Origin: a virus
IMG/VR virus record: IMGVR_UViG_3300006754_000166
Span: 1 to 24,456 of that record
Strand: one strand, 5' to 3'
Length of the DNA: 24,456 bases
A model generated the notes under the pieces. The model did not search any database, was not told the DNA's origin, and was given only the letters and a program-made list of their open reading frames with translations. The translations under genes were made by a program, and so were the position numbers. Positions 21,901 through 24,456 of the stretch are shown one piece after another; the stretch's first letter is position 1; the number at the start of each line of letters is the position of its first letter.

Positions 21901-24456
21901 GTAATAGCCTTACAAGTCAGATTCCACCTGGAATTGGTTGGGGAGGGACTCTTAAAATAGAGCCTCTTAGCAGTGCTGAAGACGATGAGCTTGTATCTCG
22001 TGGTCATGTTAAAGCTGTAAAGAATAGCTTTGCGACAGGATTTGTATCATTACAAACAATGACACTTGATTCGGATGAGGATCCACCAGAATTTACTGAT
22101 GTTGATATAAATGCCAATAATACTCCCTCTGATCAGCAGACTTTTACTATTTTAAGACCAGATGTTGTTTTGCCTCTGTCTTCATTTACAATACAGACCC
22201 CCTTCCAAGCTCCAGATAGTGAAGGAACAGACTTCTCTGATTTTGGAGTAATTGGTACAGATAACACAAATCTTACGATGTATCTAATGTGGTCTGTGGA
22301 TACGAGAGATTCAAGATTTACAGGTGATGATAGTTTAGGGACCTATGTAGTTCAAGGTACTGATACTATAAGAGACCATATTGTAATGGTATTTCATAAT
22401 TCTGTAACTGGCATTTGGTATGCAGTAGGAGGGGGATTTGGGATAGAAGGAGATGATGATAATCTTTATACAGCATTTACTCCGCTATCAAGTGATGTCT
22501 TATTATGTGCATTCAATCAAGCTTCTGATGATGGGGGAATAGAGTGGGCTGAATTCCTTTACCAAGCTGAATCACCACAATCTTCAGATTTACAATATGC
22601 TCAGGCTATTATACAAACAACTCTTGGAACTGTTGGGGCTGTACCAGCTGGAAGTCTTACTGGTATAGAAGGTGGAGGTGTAGTTCTCGATGGAGGAATG
22701 GAAGTTACAGCTCAGGTAACTGCTGCTGGAGATGATATAGAGGGTTCAGAAACATGGTTTTGGAATCATTCAACAGGAGGAGTAGATCCCGTTAAAACTG
22801 ATGCTCAAAAATATAATGGTGACTATTCTTTACAACTAGACGGTGCTATATTACCATATGAGGTAAAAAATACAAGAGAGCAAGGGACTGAATTTAACTA
22901 TATACCCTGTGTAACGGGTATGAAAGTAAATCTTTCAGCACGCGTATACCCTGGTGCAGCTGGTGGTGCCAGTATAGGGCTGACCTTTTATAGTGCTAAT
23001 AAAACTGTACTTGAGGTGGTATCTGACGCTGTTGGAGATGTCCCTTCATGGGGGACACCAGGGGAGGCTGGAGACTGGAGATATAGAACTGGTGCTCACA
23101 CTATTAGATCTGCTTACGATGGGACTGAGCCTGCATATTTTGTAGTGACTTTAATTTCAAAAGTTGGTACAAATGGAGTTAGTCATTATTTTGATGACGT
23201 AAGATGTACAATGGAAGTAGGACTTGCTTTTCCTGTTATACCAGACCAAACAAGATCAGGATTATACACGGGTAGCGACTTCTTAGGATTTTGGAATAAA
23301 GAATCTACTATAGGTGGTGGTGATGGAGCGTGGAAAGTATACATGGATGACACTGGTGTATTCCAATGTGGTACAACTACAGCCCAAGGTGACAATTTTC
23401 TGCAATGGACTGGTTCTGCTCTAAATATAGGAGGAGTTGTAAATGTATTAGGTGGAGGAGTAACCGATGGTAATGATGGATTTACATCATTTGATGATAT
23501 ACAGTCTGCTTCTGTAAACTTTAATAGTGGCAACGATATGAATGGCGATGTTCTGGGTGCTCCTGGAATTAATAATGATGGAACTGCTATAGACCATACT
23601 ACGAATACTGATTCCAGCTGTGATATATCTTTTGAGTGGACTTGGAACTTTAACGAAGACATTTTAGATGGATTTATAATTTGGGTTTATCGATCTACAT
23701 CATCAAATGATGGTTATACTATAGGAGATTCGCCAGGATATGAAACAGCTTATTTTGTTCCGTATGATAGAAGGTCTATTATACTTCAAGGACTTCCACA
23801 GGATTTATACTATACTTTTGGAGTGCGAGCCTATCGAAGTGTAAATACTAACATTTCTTCTACTGGGTTTATATACTCAAATATGGTTCAGCCTGTTGCT
23901 ACTGATGAGAACCCTTATTATCCAGTTGGTGATGGTGTAGTTGAATTTGATGGTGATATTACTGGGACGATTGATGGAACAGGAGCTACTGCTGTTGTAA
24001 CTGGTGCTGCTCTTGGTGATTCATCAAATCAGGATTCCACAGCAACTATATTAAGTGGGAATCATACTGGGACTGTTGGTAATGAGACAACAGCGAATCT
24101 TATTACTGGGATGAATAATGCGAATACTGCTCACGGCTGGGGAAATCATGCGAGTGCTGGATATGGAACTGGTACTGTTAGTACTTGGGGAGATTTAGGA
24201 GATTTAACAGCGTCTAATAATGTATCTATAGACGGTGGCAGTGTTATACTTGGAAATACTAATGGCTCAGCTATATACTCATCTGGTCACAATACTTTTA
24301 ATTCAGGGACTGCTGGCTTTTGGATGGGAAGAACTGGTGGAACTTTTAAGTTTGATATCGGATCAGCTGGAGTTGGAATGCAATGGACTGGGAGTAAACT
24401 TAAAGTACAGGGAGTATTAGATGCCTCTTATTGGGAGGCTCCATCGCTTACTGCAG
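18966..24456 (+). CDS. Giant modular tail fibre or tip protein, partial (C-terminus beyond window)
   Basis: A frame opens at ATG 18966 (TAATG overlap) and stays open to the last base: 1830 codons and no stop. Visible modules, by residue: a head domain with DPAMKRVVDTIYKDINSLSD and PGDIRLYEG (1-100); HTHTH (140-144) and HKH (206-208) in fibre-type GDH/VDH motifs; a long beta region; an Ala/Asp-rich coiled coil (about 815-858); a VTPSEKE helical repeat (863-960) common in phage tail proteins; a jelly-roll-like, possibly carbohydrate-binding domain (about 1239-1418); a TGSDFLGFWN segment (about 1434-1494); a fibronectin III-like domain (about 1510-1640); and a second fibre-type segment near 1769-1812. 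It probably reaches the host surface. The start has only a weak ribosome site, so coupled translation is likely. The role is well supported, the individual domain names less so. Confidence 0.82.
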   Translation, partial: MPFRPKLGVVKKNAPSVSDPAMKRVVDTIYKDINSLSDSLHLPSGTHTFLPREGKPGDIRLYEGTGNDGTSGYFLQGRVKDGWASVKLTLETRNPENTDTSAVAGDMNPAHITRYDVTRHNIDFNGDMGTGVGQVARGDHTHTHWTDSNIVGLSFNEGSYAFGGDLEHLGTIHFPLADTTDTTNVTQVDLDNSSAGTLAFAARVDHKHKLDEDIEPIWTGGEGQIHTFGESVGAGTGMTIKVYGKGQGLDSDPAIDVSGNVLIDGALTVAFAESNTGQTVMSGDVFMNTADSTTYTTTVYGETLVEAPVKIYPWKGTSPYNKTALEIRGPADTGYGQLRITDYSDANMYFDLKVDTSGNLLVDTIGNIQLLPEAGTDTPGQVLPKQTLLTDLGDFNRMFRSLFVGEIYAETLVAQDVLATIGGRISVAPTTMLEAPIDMEATSISVRHNIFDTGDFAIMKSAPMGLPQTEIFEITNDGAWANADISTEDNLLNLEYGTEYDAYQDRVEADWGIRPNARITVDTGDPDISGILEDGQWILVSGTGGHAYDDPPGINGAYKALIKTANPEGIDTDYDKAPDLELGQIDLRVPTDVFETLENKAFADMVVNIGPYTYNVNRSVANIGLANRWQSGDAIMNLGHEEGDGFIELTSTETAYQDLGPAITLYSRDDTEDQEWNDAIPVVSFGQLRSFVDYNEGDLCGMAIGKNLYTSSADGFQGITADPVKGVRLFNTELKMYTGTDLMVHLETDGNFRIGTGLSVNDPIVYDASGTKFSWDGATIRVKGNMEFTEGDQYEQLFGEDTLFDSLSVTLTGAYQSADAAVQADADAAQEDADAAQNAADAAAAAALAAQEDVDDIGNDDKVTPSEKEIAYTLYTAITNEYAGYTAQGTDLSVSTTAYDTAYNALVVYIGTTLDLFDDMAATTTIVRATWNTTWNDYYNERSTLLTAIADAIQANVDSVQDNVDSVESNLVDAENWIGNSLTSQIPPGIGWGGTLKIEPLSSAEDDELVSRGHVKAVKNSFATGFVSLQTMTLDSDEDPPEFTDVDINANNTPSDQQTFTILRPDVVLPLSSFTIQTPFQAPDSEGTDFSDFGVIGTDNTNLTMYLMWSVDTRDSRFTGDDSLGTYVVQGTDTIRDHIVMVFHNSVTGIWYAVGGGFGIEGDDDNLYTAFTPLSSDVLLCAFNQASDDGGIEWAEFLYQAESPQSSDLQYAQAIIQTTLGTVGAVPAGSLTGIEGGGVVLDGGMEVTAQVTAAGDDIEGSETWFWNHSTGGVDPVKTDAQKYNGDYSLQLDGAILPYEVKNTREQGTEFNYIPCVTGMKVNLSARVYPGAAGGASIGLTFYSANKTVLEVVSDAVGDVPSWGTPGEAGDWRYRTGAHTIRSAYDGTEPAYFVVTLISKVGTNGVSHYFDDVRCTMEVGLAFPVIPDQTRSGLYTGSDFLGFWNKESTIGGGDGAWKVYMDDTGVFQCGTTTAQGDNFLQWTGSALNIGGVVNVLGGGVTDGNDGFTSFDDIQSASVNFNSGNDMNGDVLGAPGINNDGTAIDHTTNTDSSCDISFEWTWNFNEDILDGFIIWVYRSTSSNDGYTIGDSPGYETAYFVPYDRRSIILQGLPQDLYYTFGVRAYRSVNTNISSTGFIYSNMVQPVATDENPYYPVGDGVVEFDGDITGTIDGTGATAVVTGAALGDSSNQDSTATILSGNHTGTVGNETTANLITGMNNANTAHGWGNHASAGYGTGTVSTWGDLGDLTASNNVSIDGGSVILGNTNGSAIYSSGHNTFNSGTAGFWMGRTGGTFKFDIGSAGVGMQWTGSKLKVQGVLDASYWEAPSLTA

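Noticed and set aside
1-24456. CRISPR arrays, insertion sequences, integrase or attachment sites
   Set aside because: No regularly spaced repeats outside the coding repeats, no transposase or integrase frame and no flanking duplications were seen.

Overview
This window is part of the genome of a tailed double-stranded DNA bacteriophage, most likely one with a short tail (podovirus-like). It is the packaging, head and tail module and is read almost entirely left to right. The evidence is the gene order: M15-type endolysin, probable small terminase, large terminase, large P22-like portal, scaffold-like protein, major capsid protein, two head-tail connector-like proteins, fibre-type proteins, a tail-nozzle-like protein and a giant tail fibre or tip protein. 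No tape-measure, sheath or tail-tube gene is visible. The DNA is A+T-rich. The style of the fibre proteins resembles that of environmental phages, but the host cannot be named from the sequence.

Layout. Positions 1-100 hold the start of a leftward gene cut by the window edge. Positions 101-546 are a divergent non-coding region with a strongly folding segment (151-249), a candidate leftward promoter, short direct repeats and a 21-bp A/T palindrome. From 547 all genes run rightward: endolysin (547-954), putative TerS (935-1726), TerL (1719-3215), portal (3265-5679), scaffold-like protein (5683-6666), major capsid protein (6689-8185), a GC-rich hairpin (8198-8222), two connector-like proteins (8231-8887 and 8884-9576) and two fibre/decoration-type proteins (9576-9932 and 9955-11409). 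Positions 11409-14457 form a cassette of small genes. They include a 57-codon gene with a TTG start, a HeH/LEM-like protein, an XhlA-like membrane protein, a Cys4 zinc-ribbon protein, an HTH-metallophosphoesterase fusion and a BhlA-like putative holin. The 1501-residue nozzle-like protein (14461-18966) follows. Last is a reading frame that stays open from 18966 to the window end, at least 1830 codons, encoding a modular fibre/tip protein.

How the genes work together. TerS/TerL and the portal package DNA into a shell built by the capsid and scaffold proteins. The connector-like proteins and nozzle form the neck and short tail. The repeat-rich proteins and the giant protein probably contact the host surface. 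The endolysin with one or both small membrane proteins would release progeny. Nearly every junction from 8884 to 18966 is an overlap or a gap of a few bases (ATGA, TAATG, TGATG), so this part is almost certainly translated from long polycistronic messages with translational coupling.

The observations most worth a second look are the folded RNA candidate at 151-249, the three 25-residue fibre repeats that keep their protein sequence while changing most codons, the N-terminal motif shared by two structural proteins, the HTH-metallophosphoesterase among virion genes, and the very large nozzle and fibre proteins. I did not find a clearly new multi-gene system.
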